Source: Anaerolineaceae bacterium (lineage in GTDB: Bacteria > Chloroflexota > Anaerolineae > Anaerolineales > Anaerolineaceae). Taken from it: a DNA stretch of 38,806 nt. The translations under genes and the position numbers were made by a program. Positions 25,844 through 35,001 of the stretch are shown one piece after another; position 1 is the first letter of the stretch, and each line of letters begins with the position of its first letter. The stretch lies in contig JAFGLU010000090.1 in assembly GCA_016927865.1 (NCBI GenBank), forward strand, positions 1 through 38,806, given 5' to 3'. The notes beneath the pieces were generated by a model, which searched no databases, was not told the DNA's origin, and saw nothing but the letters and a program-made list of their open reading frames with translations.

Positions 25844-26097
25844 GCTACGCGGAGGTGACCAGAGTGGAGCTTCCTCCTGGAGGGTCATGCAAGCCGATTT
25901 GGAGGCTGCTTCGGCGGCTCGCCGAGCCTAGCCTTCTCGCAGGCAGCGACACAATCTTTGTGCGGGGAACGCCGATGGTTCTTGCAGCGTCCTTTTATTC
26001 GTACCTGGGAATGATTATAATGAATACTAACAGAGCAAGAATCCAGTTCGTCAGGAATTGGCGTGTAACTAACCACAACTCACAATAAGGAGCATTT

Positions 26098-29019
26098 ATG
26101 GCTTTGAAGCATGGCTTTGAACTGCTGCGCGAGGAACAGATTGCTGAGCTGAACTCGACGGCGCGGGTATACCGGCACATGAAGAGCGGCGCAGAGCTGC
26201 TTTCGCTGATCAATGACGACGAAAACAAAGTTTTTGGCATCACCTTTCGCACCCCCTCCACCAATTCAACCGGGGTGGCGCACATCATGGAACACTCCGT
26301 GTTGTGCGGGTCACGCAAGTACCCGGTGAAAGAGCCGTTTGTGGAATTGATGAAGGGCTCGCTGAACACCTTTCTGAATGCCTTTACCTACCCGGACAAG
26401 ACCTGCTATCCGGTGGCCAGCCAGAACACGCAGGATTTCTACAACCTGGTGGATGTGTACCTGGATGCGGTGTTTTACCCGTTGATCGGGCCGTACACCC
26501 TCAAGCAGGAGGGTTGGCATTACGAGCTGGACAGCCTGGACGGCGAGCTGACCTATAAAGGCGTGGTGTTTAATGAAATGAAAGGCGCCTACTCTTCGCC
26601 GGATGGGGTGCTGGATGAGGCGGTGCAGCAGGCTCTGCTACCGGATACGATCTACGGCATTGACAGCGGTGGTGACCCGGCGCACATTCCGGATTTGACC
26701 TACGAGATGTTCAAGGATTTCCACGAGCGCTACTATCACCCCAGCAATGCGCGCATTTACTTCTCGGGCAATGACGACCCCGACCAGCGCCTGGCGATTC
26801 TGGATGCGTACTTGCGCGATTACGATCAGATCCCGGTGCCTTCGAAGATCGAATTGCAAGCCCGCTTCGACGCGCCGCGGGTGGTGACCAAGCCTTACGA
26901 GGTGAGCGAATCGGACGAGAGCCCCAAGGCGATGACGACCACGGCCTGGCTGCTGCCCGAAACCGGCGACGTGGAGCTGACCATTGGGCTGGAGGTGCTC
27001 AATCATATCCTGATCGGCACTCCCGCTTCGCCGCTGCGCAAGGCGCTGATCGATTCGGGGCTGGGCGAGGACTTGAACGGGCGCGGCGCTGAGACCAGTT
27101 CGAAGCAGATGTTCTACTCGGTGGGTATGAAGGGCGTGCAAGCCGAGAATCTTCCCACGGTGGAGAACTTGATCCTCGACACGCTGAAGAAACTTTCCGA
27201 GGAAGGCATTGACCCCGACACGGTGGCGGCTTCGTTCAACACGGTTGAATTCATCCTGCGCGAGCGCAACACCGGGCGCTTCCCCCGCGGGCTGATGACC
27301 ATGCTGCGAGCGCTGGACACCTGGCTGTATGACGGCGATCCGCTGGCTCTGCTTCGCCTGGAAGAGCCGCTGGCGAACATCAAACGCAAGCTGGCCGGGG
27401 GTGAGCGCTACTTCGAGAACTTGCTGCGCAAATATTGGCTGGAAAACAGTCACCGGGTGACGGTGCGGTTGGAGCCTGACGCGGGGCTGGCGGAGCGGCG
27501 AGCCGAGGAAGAGAAGGTCCGCCTGGCCAAGGCGCGGGCGGGAATGACAAAGGCTGATTTGGAAGGTGTGATGGCCGACGCGGAAGAGTTGAAGCGCCGC
27601 CAGGACGTGCCCGACAGCCCCGAGGCGCTGGCCACCATCCCCAGCCTCAAGCTGGAGGACATCGATCGCGAGATCCGGCGCATTCCGGCGGAGGAGATTG
27701 GCGAAGCCCCGGCGAAAATACTCTATCACGACCTGTTCACCAACGGGATTGTGTACTTTGATTTGGGTTTCAACTTGCACACCCTGCCCAAGGAATGGCT
27801 GCCTTACGTTCCGTTGTTTGGGCGGGCCTTAACCGAGACAGGAACAAAACGCTCCAGCTTTGTGCAGTTTTTGCAGCGGATTGGGCGCTCGACGGGCGGC
27901 ATCCGCCCGCAGACGATGATTTCGGCGGCGGTGGGTCGACCTCAAGCGGAAGCGTGGTTCTTCTTGCGCGGCAAGGCCATGCTGGATCAGACCGGCGAGC
28001 TGCTGGATTTGATTAAAGAAGCTTTGTTGGAGGCGCGCCTGGATGACCGCGAGCGCTTCCGGCAGATGGTGTTGGAGGAAAAATCTGGGCTGGAGAGCGG
28101 CCTGGTGCAGGCGGGACACAGGGTGATCAACCTGCGCATGAAGGCGCACTTTGACGAAGCAAGCTGGGCCGTGGAGCAGATGTACGGCGTGAGCCAGTTG
28201 TTCTTCCTGCGCGCCTTGCTGGAAGAAGTTGACAAAGATTGGGCCAGCGTGCAGCAGCGCCTGGAAGGCATTCGGGCGGGGCTGTTCCGCCAAGGCAATG
28301 CGATTGCCAACGTGACCCTGGACAGCGCCGGTTGGAAGACGGCTCGCCCGCAAATTGAGTCTTTCCTGGGCGGGTTGCCGGGGGGGAAGGGCGTGATCGT
28401 GGATTGGAGCGGGGCCGTGGAGCGGGGCGGCGCGGGCGAAGGCCTGACCATCCCTGCCCAGGTCAATTACGTGGGCAAGGCGGGCAGCCTGTTCGAGGCG
28501 GGTTATCGCCTGAACGGTTCCGTCCTGGCGATCTTGCAACTGTTGAACACCACCTGGATGTGGGAAAAGGTGCGCGTGCAGGGCGGCGCATACGGCGGGT
28601 TCGCGGCTTTCGAGCTGTACTCGGGCGTGTTCTCGTACCTGTCGTACCGCGACCCCAATCTGCTGGCCACGCTGGATACCTACGACAAAACGGTGGACTT
28701 CCTGCGTGAGTTGAAAGTGCCGCCGGAAGAGTTGACCAAGGCCGTCATCGGGGCGATTGGCGAGCTGGACGCCTACCTGCTGCCGGACGCCAAGGGTTTC
28801 TCATCGCTGACGCGGCATTTGATCGGCGTGGATGATCGCTGGCGGCAGCAGTTCCGCAATGAGCTGCTGGCGACCGGGCCGCAGGACTTTGCCGCGCTGG
28901 CCGAGGCGCTGGCGGCGGTGCGCGAGCGGGGGCTGACGGTGGTGCTTGGCTCGGAAGGGGCCTTGCAGGCGGCCAACGCCGAGCGGGAAGGGCTGCTCAA
29001 GATCACCAAAGTGCTGTAG
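26098..29019 (+). CDS. M16C family zinc metalloprotease (presequence-protease type)
   Basis: 973 residues, the full length of the M16C family (PreP/Cym1/falcilysin), which degrades short peptides in a closed two-half chamber. The inverted zinc motif HIMEH is at residues 63-67, and the third ligand lies in YKGVVFNEMKGAYSSP some 80 residues on. The FLNAFTYPDKTCYPVAS stretch and the linker region (residues about 440-530, M16C_assoc) are typical. The C-terminal half lacks the zinc motif, as expected, and carries the Arg/Tyr-type substrate region GGAYGGFAAFE. No signal peptide, so cytoplasmic. The start follows AAGGAG at the right distance. A strong intrinsic terminator follows its stop. Confidence 0.93.
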   Translation: MALKHGFELLREEQIAELNSTARVYRHMKSGAELLSLINDDENKVFGITFRTPSTNSTGVAHIMEHSVLCGSRKYPVKEPFVELMKGSLNTFLNAFTYPDKTCYPVASQNTQDFYNLVDVYLDAVFYPLIGPYTLKQEGWHYELDSLDGELTYKGVVFNEMKGAYSSPDGVLDEAVQQALLPDTIYGIDSGGDPAHIPDLTYEMFKDFHERYYHPSNARIYFSGNDDPDQRLAILDAYLRDYDQIPVPSKIELQARFDAPRVVTKPYEVSESDESPKAMTTTAWLLPETGDVELTIGLEVLNHILIGTPASPLRKALIDSGLGEDLNGRGAETSSKQMFYSVGMKGVQAENLPTVENLILDTLKKLSEEGIDPDTVAASFNTVEFILRERNTGRFPRGLMTMLRALDTWLYDGDPLALLRLEEPLANIKRKLAGGERYFENLLRKYWLENSHRVTVRLEPDAGLAERRAEEEKVRLAKARAGMTKADLEGVMADAEELKRRQDVPDSPEALATIPSLKLEDIDREIRRIPAEEIGEAPAKILYHDLFTNGIVYFDLGFNLHTLPKEWLPYVPLFGRALTETGTKRSSFVQFLQRIGRSTGGIRPQTMISAAVGRPQAEAWFFLRGKAMLDQTGELLDLIKEALLEARLDDRERFRQMVLEEKSGLESGLVQAGHRVINLRMKAHFDEASWAVEQMYGVSQLFFLRALLEEVDKDWASVQQRLEGIRAGLFRQGNAIANVTLDSAGWKTARPQIESFLGGLPGGKGVIVDWSGAVERGGAGEGLTIPAQVNYVGKAGSLFEAGYRLNGSVLAILQLLNTTWMWEKVRVQGGAYGGFAAFELYSGVFSYLSYRDPNLLATLDTYDKTVDFLRELKVPPEELTKAVIGAIGELDAYLLPDAKGFSSLTRHLIGVDDRWRQQFRNELLATGPQDFAALAEALAAVRERGLTVVLGSEGALQAANAEREGLLKITKVL

Positions 29020-29034
29020 CGAGTTAGCGAATCA

Positions 29035-29069
29035 AACCTGACAGGTCTTGGAGACCTGTCAGGTTTTTT
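29035..29069 (+). terminator. Rho-independent terminator of the M16C protease gene
   Basis: AACCTGACAGGTCT-TGG-AGACCTGTCAGGTT forms a perfect 14-bp stem with a 3-nt loop, followed by a T run (six T in all, 29064-29069). It lies 15 bases after the stop codon. Its ACCTGACAGG core resembles the hairpin at 15289-15319. Confidence 0.92.
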
Positions 29070-29098
29070 GAATCATTCAAGTGTCGGGGGAGGGTCAG

Positions 29099-31666
29099 AT
29101 GAATATTCTCAAGAAGGTTGTACGGGTGATGGCTGCGGCATTGATCGCAGCGGCGGGTTGGGGGAGCGTTTGGACAGGACAAGTTGCCCAGGCGGCGGGA
29201 ACGACGTATTACGTCTCGACCAGCGGCAATGACAATAACAACGGCCTCTCGACAGCAGCGCCATTAAAGACTATTAACAAGGTGAATGATCTGGCGTTGC
29301 AACCGGGCGACACGGTCTTGTTCCGCTGCGGGGATACCTGGCGGGGAGAAATGCTGCGCATTACGCGCTCGGGGCTGGCGGGCAGCCCGATCACCTTTGG
29401 CTCGTACCCCGAAAGAGATTGTGCCAACCAGCCGGTGATTTCGGGGGCGCAGCCGATCAGCGGGTGGGTCATCGCCGATGCGGGTACCCCTAATATTTAT
29501 GTGGCCGATTTGTGGACGGGGGATAATGCCGGCAAGTTTGGTAACGGCATTAACCAGTTGTTTCGCGATGGCGTGCGATTGGGGATTGGGCGCTGGCCTA
29601 ATATCGACGAGCCGGACGGGGGGTATTCGGAGATCGATGGGCAGCCGGGAGCTGATCAATTTACGGATAGCCAACTTCCGGCGGTAGATTGGTCAGGCGC
29701 GACGGCGCACATTAAGGGCATGCGCTGGTATATCCTCAACCGGCAGGTGACCGGCGACAGCGACAACACTCTGACGGTGGGGAAAAACCTGGAATGCTAT
29801 AACCCGGATATCAATGAAGAAGAACCCTGCGCCGGTTGGGGATTTTGGCTAGACAGCCACCGCGCAACGCTTGATCAAGATGGTGAGTGGTATTATGACG
29901 ATGCCACAAACATGGTCTATCTATACTCGACCTCGGGAAGTCCGACCAATGCCGATATGGAAGGATCGGTAAAGTATATTGAATCGGGTAATCCTTACCT
30001 GGGGGGCATCATCCTGGGTAGGAACCTGCAGGAGCATATTTCCTACGTGGTGGTGGAGAATTTCGAGGTCAGCAAGTGGTTTGAAAGCGGGATTACCACC
30101 CCGGTGAATTTGCGCGCCGATGAAAATTACCAGATTGTTTTGCGCAATAACACGATTCGAGACGTGAACGGCACAGGCATTCGACTGGCGACCTGGGTGT
30201 ACGATGCGGAGCGCTTTAGCAGCGGCCCCAGCGGCTGGCGCGGGGGTCGATACATCACGGTGTCGGGCAACACTATTGAGCGGGCCAACCACATGGGCAT
30301 CGACTCGTTCGCGCGCCTGTCGACATTCGAGCACAACACCATCCGCGACGTGGGCATGATTGCCAACTTAGGGCAGAGCGGGATGGGCTGCGAATTTGAC
30401 GACGGTGGCGGGCAATGCACGGAGGACGGCGACGGTATCCGTATTAAGGTGGATCAGCGCGACTATACGGGCCACAGCAACACCATCCAGTTCAACCGCC
30501 TGGAGCGAATTGGCTATAATGGGATGGACGTGTTCGGCTACGGCAACACGGTCTACCGCAATGTGATCAGCCAGCCGTGTTTTTCCAAGGGCGATTGTGG
30601 CGGGTTGCGCAGCTTTGGCAGCGATGACCTGACGGACACCTCGGTGTACGATCTGAACATCCGCGAGAATATCATTGTGGACTCGATCGGCAACACCGAC
30701 GGAGCGCACTCGACCTATGACGAGTTATTCGGCTTTGGCCTGTACATCGATAACGGCTCGCGCAATGTGACCGCGCAGGGTAATGTTATTGCCCGCTGTA
30801 CGGCAGCGGGGATTTTGTACCAGCGCTCGACCGGGTCGGTGTTGAACAACATCTTGTTTGACAATTTCTACCCCAATTCGTGGGGCGCGCAGTTGGTGGT
30901 CACGGATTCGGGAGCATATGTGGGTACGCACACGGGCAACACCCTGCTGGGAAAGCATGCGGATACCTGGACGATGGACCTGGATGGGAAGACCAACCTG
31001 GGGACTTCGAACAACAACGGCTTTTACCATGCCTCGCGGACGAAGGATATCCGTGCAGGGGGCATCGAATACAAGCTGACAGACTGGCAGACGGCATCGG
31101 GGAAGGATGGCAGTTCGGTAGAGCGGGTGGATGCGCTGCTGGGCGGGGCGGAAATCTTCTATAACGACACAACCACGGTCCAGACAGTGTACCTGAAAAG
31201 GCCGTATGAAGACCTGGCAGGTGGCAGCGTGCCAATGATCATCACCCTGCAGTCGTTCACGGCGCGCATTTTGGTGCCGGTTGGCGACCCCATCGCGAAC
31301 TTGATCATCACCAAGAGCGCGCCGAGCGGGGTGGAAGAGGGCGGCAGCATCGAGTACCGCCTGACGGTGACCAACAAGGGCGGCGCCGCGGCCAGCTCGC
31401 TGGTCGTGCGAGACATTGTTCCGGAAGGAACGGTCTATGCGAGTGGGGGAACCCTCTCGGTCGACGAGGTTTCTTGGAGCCTGGGCAGCCTGGCGGCGGA
31501 CGCGTCGGCGGAGTTCACCTTCACGGTGACGGTGCAGCCGGGGGTGAAGGTTGTGCGCAACACGACTTACAGCGTGGAGGCGGCTGAGCTGGCGCCTGTG
31601 ACCGGCAGCGCGGTGATCACCATCGTGGATCCAGAGTTGACGTTCCTGCCGGTGGTGCGGCGGTAA
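29099..31666 (+). CDS. Secreted right-handed parallel beta-helix protein with DUF11 domain
   Basis: 855 residues from ATG 29099, which follows GGGGGAGGG; an upstream in-frame start at 29081 lies inside that ribosome site. A Sec signal peptide (KK, hydrophobic core, cleavage near AQAAG at residues 30-34) leads into YYVSTSGNDNNNGLSTAAPL, the common opening of parallel beta-helix proteins. Many Asn-rich coils follow (NNTIRDVNGTGI, SGNTIERANHMGI), typical of polysaccharide lyases and related surface proteins. Residues about 745-845 form a DUF11-type Ig-like domain (NLIITKSAPSGVEEGGSI). The end FLPVVRR resembles the short hydrophobic-plus-Arg tails often seen on Chloroflexota exported proteins. 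Catalytic residues cannot be assigned, so lyase activity is not claimed. Confidence 0.85.
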   Translation: MNILKKVVRVMAAALIAAAGWGSVWTGQVAQAAGTTYYVSTSGNDNNNGLSTAAPLKTINKVNDLALQPGDTVLFRCGDTWRGEMLRITRSGLAGSPITFGSYPERDCANQPVISGAQPISGWVIADAGTPNIYVADLWTGDNAGKFGNGINQLFRDGVRLGIGRWPNIDEPDGGYSEIDGQPGADQFTDSQLPAVDWSGATAHIKGMRWYILNRQVTGDSDNTLTVGKNLECYNPDINEEEPCAGWGFWLDSHRATLDQDGEWYYDDATNMVYLYSTSGSPTNADMEGSVKYIESGNPYLGGIILGRNLQEHISYVVVENFEVSKWFESGITTPVNLRADENYQIVLRNNTIRDVNGTGIRLATWVYDAERFSSGPSGWRGGRYITVSGNTIERANHMGIDSFARLSTFEHNTIRDVGMIANLGQSGMGCEFDDGGGQCTEDGDGIRIKVDQRDYTGHSNTIQFNRLERIGYNGMDVFGYGNTVYRNVISQPCFSKGDCGGLRSFGSDDLTDTSVYDLNIRENIIVDSIGNTDGAHSTYDELFGFGLYIDNGSRNVTAQGNVIARCTAAGILYQRSTGSVLNNILFDNFYPNSWGAQLVVTDSGAYVGTHTGNTLLGKHADTWTMDLDGKTNLGTSNNNGFYHASRTKDIRAGGIEYKLTDWQTASGKDGSSVERVDALLGGAEIFYNDTTTVQTVYLKRPYEDLAGGSVPMIITLQSFTARILVPVGDPIANLIITKSAPSGVEEGGSIEYRLTVTNKGGAAASSLVVRDIVPEGTVYASGGTLSVDEVSWSLGSLAADASAEFTFTVTVQPGVKVVRNTTYSVEAAELAPVTGSAVITIVDPELTFLPVVRR

Positions 31667-31687
31667 GGAGAAAGCGTTCAGTTCGGA

Positions 31688-32551
31688 TCAGGCCGGGGCA
31701 GCCAGTGATAGCGCCAGAACCTGGGTAGTAACCGGTTGGCGGATGTGTTCCGCGGCGACCGGGCATTTGACTTTGAACAGGAAGAATATGTTGGCCGGGT
31801 AACTGCTGAGCGATTCGAAGTTGCCCTGGCCTTTGGCGATGACCAGATCGGCGTTGTCGATGAGATGGCGAATCTCGGGGCGGCAGTCGGAGAGAATGGT
31901 GCCGGGCGCGTCGGAGCCGTTGTCGATGACGCGGACAAGCTGATCGAGGCCGACGGCTCGGGCTTCCTCCAGGGTGGCGTCGTTGATGACGGGCGAGCCG
32001 CGCACCACCAAGGTGACGCGCTCGCGGGGGAGCTGCTCTACCAACAAGCGGTCAAAGGCAATTTCGCCGGCATTGTCGGTCAGGTAGACAATGCTTTGGG
32101 CAGTCTCTACAAAGTGGTGGAATTTCTCTGTCTCGCTGTAAAAGGGAGCAGTGAAGGCTTCGTTTATTGCCTGGAGAACATCCTGCTCGGTGATTTGGCT
32201 GTGGATGGCCACGTCGATGTGGTTTCCGGCGATTGCTATTCTTGCTGCGGTGATTAATGGATCGTTGGAAGCGGCGATTTCGGCACGTAGGGCGGGTAGC
32301 AGTTCCAATGCCGCCTGGTTCGTGCGCTCTTTGAGTGCCCGGTATGGATCTGACAGTCCGGTGATCTCGCGCAGTCGCCGGTGAATGCGTTGGGCGAGTT
32401 CGGGGGGAGATTGACTGAGATCCATGTCGCCGGTCCAGCGCAGCACTTCACGCAGAATCTGTTCGTGTACGGTGGGATTGGGGGAAACCATTCTGGCAGC
32501 GTCGAGAGTCTGCCGGAGGATACAGGGAATGCAATCCAATGAAGTTTTCAT
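31688..32551 (-). CDS. DUF89 / ARMT1-like damage-control phosphatase family protein
   Basis: 287 residues from ATG 32551, with AGGA just upstream; an in-frame reading further upstream would run through the terminator and the tmRNA gene and is rejected. The N-terminus MKTSLDCIPCILRQ has the CxxC of the bacterial and archaeal DUF89 subfamily. The metal and phosphate site is visible as YLTDNAGEIAFDRLL, followed by VVRGSPVINDAT and LVIAKGQGNFESL, all family hallmarks. DUF89 proteins are metal-dependent phosphatases thought to clear damaged sugar phosphates or cofactors; the substrate here is unknown. It lies downstream of tmRNA on the same strand but is separated by a terminator. Confidence 0.88.
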   Translation of the reverse strand: MKTSLDCIPCILRQTLDAARMVSPNPTVHEQILREVLRWTGDMDLSQSPPELAQRIHRRLREITGLSDPYRALKERTNQAALELLPALRAEIAASNDPLITAARIAIAGNHIDVAIHSQITEQDVLQAINEAFTAPFYSETEKFHHFVETAQSIVYLTDNAGEIAFDRLLVEQLPRERVTLVVRGSPVINDATLEEARAVGLDQLVRVIDNGSDAPGTILSDCRPEIRHLIDNADLVIAKGQGNFESLSSYPANIFFLFKVKCPVAAEHIRQPVTTQVLALSLAAPA

Positions 32552-32582
32552 GGTGATCCTGAGCGTGGAAGGTGTGGCTTGC

Positions 32583-32614
32583 AAAACCGCCTGGACGAAT
32601 GCCCAGGCGGTTTT
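32583..32614 (-). terminator. Terminator of the tmRNA gene
   Basis: On the minus strand AAAACCGCCTGG-GCATTCGT-CCAGGCGGTTTT forms a 12-bp perfect stem ending in four U, starting eight bases beyond the tmRNA 3' end. The symmetrical A and T ends would also allow it to work in the other direction. Confidence 0.85.
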
Positions 32615-32621
32615 ACGAGAG

Positions 32622-33010
32622 TGGAGATGGCGGGAATCGAACCCGCGTCCGAAAGAATCGACCCGCGAACATCTACGAGCGTAGTCGGTTCCTGTTCTTA
32701 CCGGCCGGCCTGGAACCAACAGAAGGCGCGACCGGGCATTCACTCAGGCCCGAAAGCCCTCTTTCGTCCGGTTCGTGACCCTCCCGGGCGGCATCCTTAC
32801 TTTGTTGCGCCTGCTCGACCTCCGGTAAGGAAGCGGGGCTGGCAGACGTCGCCCGTGAGGGCGATTTGCCATCTCAAGCTACACTAGGCAGCGAGAGGGA
32901 GGGCAGAGTAAGTGCGATTGGCACTTGATTTTTTGCGCGGAGTTAACGAGTTCGGCGCCGCTCGGCTCGCAGTCCGGGACCAGCCTCTCCCGTCGAAGCC
33001 TATCATCCCC
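32622..33010 (-). ncRNA. ssrA: Transfer-messenger RNA (tmRNA)
   Basis: About 389 nt on the minus strand. The 5' end GGGGATGATAGGCTTCGACG and the 3' T-arm CGGGTTCGATTCCCGCC followed by CATCTCC are the classic tmRNA ends. The acceptor stem GGGGAUG pairs with CAUCUCC (one G-U). CCA is not encoded after the discriminator A, so it must be added. The tag frame (32884-32922) reads ANRTYSALPLAA then TAG, the LAA end marking proteins for ClpXP-type proteases. Several GC-rich stems between tag and 3' arm fit the pseudoknots. An extended -10 (TGCTATAAT, minus strand, 33023-33031) lies 12 bases upstream of the mature 5' end, and a terminator follows. A one-piece, non-permuted gene that rescues stalled ribosomes with SmpB. 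Confidence 0.96.
32884..32922 (-). other. tmRNA tag-peptide reading frame
   Basis: Resume codon GCC at 32920-32922, then Asn-Arg-Thr-Tyr-Ser-Ala-Leu-Pro-Leu-Ala-Ala and TAG (32884-32886). The other two frames either have no stop in this region or end without Ala-Ala, so this frame is the only fitting one. Confidence 0.88.
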
Positions 33011-33047
33011 GGATGCAAATGTATTATAGCACAACGCAGATGGATAT

Positions 33048-33190
33048 TTCTCCACGAATGACACGAATAGGGAAGATAAAGAAAGTTATCCGCGAATGGT
33101 GCGAATGTGCGCGAATGGTCTGGTAGGGGCGCAGCGGTGGGAATAGTCAACTGTTTATACCAGAGTCGCGCTGCGCCCAGAAGGGAAGAG
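33048..33190 (+). repeat. Dispersed hairpin repeat, copy D
   Basis: It begins TTCTCCACGAATGACACGAAT, has CGCGAATGG and GCGAATG words, and holds the perfect core GGGCGCAGC (33127-33135) with GCTGCGCCC (33170-33178), 34-nt loop. It lacks the CGCAGAG units of the other copies. It lies directly upstream of the tmRNA promoter, in the 263-base gap before the CorA-type gene, which holds no protein gene. Confidence 0.83.
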
Positions 33191-33273
33191 AGAAGATCAT
33201 CGCTTGAAAACAGAAAATCAAGGTAAAATTAGACGCTCGCACAAGCGGGAAATTTTTCCAGCGGAGGTGACGG

Positions 33274-34206
33274 ATGATCACGATCTACAAGAATACAGAA
33301 TCCGGACTGGAAGTTATTCCCGAAGTGGTCACCGGTTGTTGGGTGAGCGTGATTGACCCGAGTTCGAATGAGATCGAGACCCTCACCGCGATGGGCGTGC
33401 CGCAAGATTTCATCACCTACCCGCTGGACCTGGACGAGCGCGCCCGCTCGGAGCGCGAGGACGACGGCACGCTGCTGGTGGTGCTGCGCGTGCCGTTCTT
33501 TCAGGGTACCAAGACGGATATTCCTTACATTACCATCCCACTGGGTATTATTCTGACAAATCGGTTCTTGATCACGGTTTGCCGGAGGCCCCATGAGATT
33601 TTGCAAGATTTAAGCTCGGGAAAGGTGCGCGGGCTGTCGACCGCCAAGCGCAATCGCTTTGTGCTGCGCATCCTGCTGATGGCTGCGACGCGCTACCTCA
33701 ATTATCTGCGCGAGATCAACCGCATTATCGAGATGCTGGAAGACCAGATTGTGCTGGCTTCGCGCAACCGTGAGATGCTGGAACTGCTCAAGTACCAGAA
33801 AAGCCTGGTGTACTTTACCACCGCGCTGCGCTCGAACGAGTTAATGTTAGAGCGATTGCAGCGCTGGCAGGTGTTCAAAGCTTTTGCCGACGACGAAGAT
33901 TTGCTGGAAGATGTCATCACCGAAAACCAGCAGGCCATCGAAATGGTGGGGATATCCACTACCATCTTGAGCTCGACGATGGATAGTTTTGCCTCGCTGG
34001 TTTCGAATAACTTGAACGAGGTGATGAAATTCCTGGCCTCGGTCACGGTGGTGATGAGCATCCCCACGATTGTGACCAGCTTTTTTGGAATGAACGTATC
34101 TTTACCGTTCCAGGAGCACCCGTGGGCCTATATTTTTATTATTGGCTTGTTTGTGGCAATGGCGGCTGTGGTGGTGGCGATCTTCTGGAAACGGGATTGG
34201 TTTTAG
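33274..34206 (+). CDS. corA: CorA-family divalent cation transporter
   Basis: 310 residues. It is a homopentameric inner-membrane channel for Mg2+ or related ions. A long cytoplasmic domain with extended helices (about residues 130-245) leads to two C-terminal transmembrane helices. Between them lies the selectivity loop GMNVSLPF, the family GMN signature, and the protein ends in the basic FWKRDWF. The start is supported by GGAGGTG at 33262-33268. A TAAAAT at 33224-33229 may be a -10. The gene is followed by a 54-base gap and then the ABC operon. Confidence 0.93.
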   Translation: MITIYKNTESGLEVIPEVVTGCWVSVIDPSSNEIETLTAMGVPQDFITYPLDLDERARSEREDDGTLLVVLRVPFFQGTKTDIPYITIPLGIILTNRFLITVCRRPHEILQDLSSGKVRGLSTAKRNRFVLRILLMAATRYLNYLREINRIIEMLEDQIVLASRNREMLELLKYQKSLVYFTTALRSNELMLERLQRWQVFKAFADDEDLLEDVITENQQAIEMVGISTTILSSTMDSFASLVSNNLNEVMKFLASVTVVMSIPTIVTSFFGMNVSLPFQEHPWAYIFIIGLFVAMAAVVVAIFWKRDWF

Positions 34207-34213
34207 GGGAGGT

Positions 34214-34254
34214 TGTACAGTCCCTGTGCAGCCGTGAATAAAGGCTGATACAAT
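34214..34254 (+). promoter_or_regulatory. Possible promoter and operator of the ABC operon
   Basis: TGTACAG-TCC-CTGTGCA (34214-34230) is an inverted repeat with one mismatch, and TACAAT (34249-34254) resembles a -10. The -10 ends six bases before the ATG at 34261, so the transcript would start at or next to the start codon. No convincing -35 is seen. Confidence 0.35.
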
Positions 34255-34260
34255 CCCGGT

Positions 34261-35001
34261 ATGCAAGAAAAACCGGCACGCCTTCGACCCAACGGACACA
34301 AACCGACCCCGGCAGACTTTGCCGGGTTTATTCGCTTTGAAAATTTGACCAAAGGTTACCTTGAAGCAGGGCGAGAACGGCTCGTGCTGCATGATGCCAA
34401 CCTGAGCATGGCTCAGGGCGAATTGATCGCCATTCTGGGTAAGAGCGGCAGCGGTAAAACCACCCTGCTCAACCTGATCAGCGGCATTGACGAGGCCGAG
34501 AGCGGCGAGGTTTACGTAGGCGGGCTGCGCCTGACGGGCATGGGCGATCGCGAGCGAACGATGTTCCGGCGGGAGAAGATCGGCTTCATCTTCCAATTCT
34601 TCAACCTCATCCCTACGTTGACAGTGTGGGAGAACCTGACCCTGCCGCTGGAACTGAACGGGATGCTGGACGGGCCGGGGCGGCAGCGGGCGGAAAGCCT
34701 GTTGGCGGAGGTGGGCCTGCAGGGCAGAGAAAAAACCTACCCCGACCGCCTCTCGGGCGGAGAACAGCAGCGCGTGGCCATTGCCCGGGCGCTGGTGCAT
34801 GACCCCATGCTGGTGTTGGCCGACGAACCCACCGGTAACCTGGACGAAGACACGGGGCGGGTGATCCTGAACCTGCTGGACCGGCTGACGCGCCAGGCGG
34901 GCAAGAACATGCTGCTGGTGACGCACAGCGCCGAGGCTGCCGCTATTGCCGACCGGGTGCTGACTCTGCACGAAGGGCGGCTGGTGGAGGTTGAAAAATG
35001 A
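34261..35001 (+). CDS. ABC transporter ATP-binding protein (LolD/MacB type)
   Basis: 246 residues. Walker [11 protein letters not shown]-loop [17 protein letters not shown], signature [15 protein letters not shown], Walker B MLVLADEP followed by TGNLDEDTG, and the H-loop LLVTHS are all intact. This is the subfamily that drives FtsX-fold permeases, extracting lipids or lipoproteins from the membrane or pushing substrates across the periplasm by mechanotransmission. The start lacks a Shine-Dalgarno sequence and may be leaderless. Its stop overlaps the permease start (ATGA). With the two following genes it resembles the AttE-FG-H type system. Confidence 0.92.
   Translation: MQEKPARLRPNGHKPTPADFAGFIRFENLTKGYLEAGRERLVLHDANLSMAQGELIAILGKSGSGKTTLLNLISGIDEAESGEVYVGGLRLTGMGDRERTMFRREKIGFIFQFFNLIPTLTVWENLTLPLELNGMLDGPGRQRAESLLAEVGLQGREKTYPDRLSGGEQQRVAIARALVHDPMLVLADEPTGNLDEDTGRVILNLLDRLTRQAGKNMLLVTHSAEAAAIADRVLTLHEGRLVEVEK

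Noticed and set aside
26638..27780. A 380-codon minus-strand frame opposite the M16C protease gene
   Set aside because: It is a shadow of the protease gene; no motif, start signal or promoter supports it.
32624..32657. A tRNA gene suggested by a GTTCGATTCCCGC T-arm on the minus strand
   Set aside because: The T-arm belongs to the 3' end of tmRNA; no anticodon arm is at the proper distance, and the 5' end lies about 360 bases away.
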